From: Saccharomyces paradoxus
Lineage: Eukaryota; Ascomycota; Saccharomycetes; Saccharomycetales; Saccharomycetaceae
DNA: 64,000 nucleotides
NCBI RefSeq assembly: GCF_002079055.1
Contig: NC_047496.1
Coordinates: forward strand, 310,001 to 374,000
Direction of reading: 5' to 3'
The translations under genes were made by a program, and so were the position numbers. Below are positions 63,969 to 64,000 of the stretch, piece after piece. The first letter of the stretch is position 1. Each line of letters starts with the position of its first letter. Below the pieces are notes generated by a model, which was given only the letters and a program-made list of their open reading frames with translations, did no database searches and was not told the origin of the DNA.

Positions 63969-64000
63969 GTGTCTATTTGCTGACAGTTTACACTTTAAAG

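Overview
This window is nuclear DNA of a budding yeast of the Saccharomyces sensu stricto group. About 28 protein genes match Saccharomyces cerevisiae chromosome X left-arm genes (YJL068C to YJL038C) in identity, order and often exact length, for example 830 aa for LAS21, 1683 aa for NUP192 and 842 aa for RTT101. Other group-specific marks are delta- and tau-type LTRs beside tRNA genes, a tRNA-Arg/tRNA-Asp dimeric gene, a tRNA-Tyr gene with a 14-nt intron, and GTATGT/TACTAAC/CAG splice signals in NSP1. Gene names rest on recognition of the proteins from memory. The species cannot be fixed from the window alone. It is not arranged like the S288C reference, because one segment is inverted.

Layout, 1-40.7 kb, collinear with S. 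cerevisiae: S-formylglutathione hydrolase, MPM1, DLS1, MRPL8, COA3, LAS21, NUP82, a 1.2 kb gap, BNA3, YHC3/BTN1, BIT61, IKS1, ZAP1, LOG1, TIM54, PEP8, a 1.1 kb gap with a candidate replication-origin motif, TDH1, IRC8, MTR4, CHM7, UBX6, the C/D snoRNA snR60, RTT101 and AIM22.

40.7-43.2 kb is a Pol III/retroelement hotspot. It holds a solo delta, the tRNA-Tyr gene, an old delta split by a tau LTR, a delta with a younger delta inserted in its end, and then tRNA-Arg(UCU)-tRNA-Asp(GUC). 43.2-62.1 kb carries NUP192, NSP1, MHP1, the YJL043W homologue, GYP6 and the SDH1 paralogue YJL045W, all in reversed order and orientation relative to S. cerevisiae. 62.1-62.8 kb is a mirror-image copy of the tRNA-Asp/tRNA-Arg pair with its own delta and tau pieces, followed by OSW6 in its usual orientation. 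The simplest reading is an inversion of about 19 kb by recombination between the two oppositely oriented tRNA pairs.

The genes work largely independently, as is usual in yeast. Themes include mitochondrial biogenesis (MPM1, MRPL8, COA3, TIM54, AIM22, SDH paralogue), nuclear pore and envelope (NUP82, NUP192, NSP1, CHM7), RNA processing (MTR4, snR60) and zinc regulation (ZAP1 with a self-regulatory zinc-responsive element). I found no undescribed biological system. The most informative features are the inversion with its breakpoints, the nested LTRs, and the one-nucleotide first exon of NSP1.
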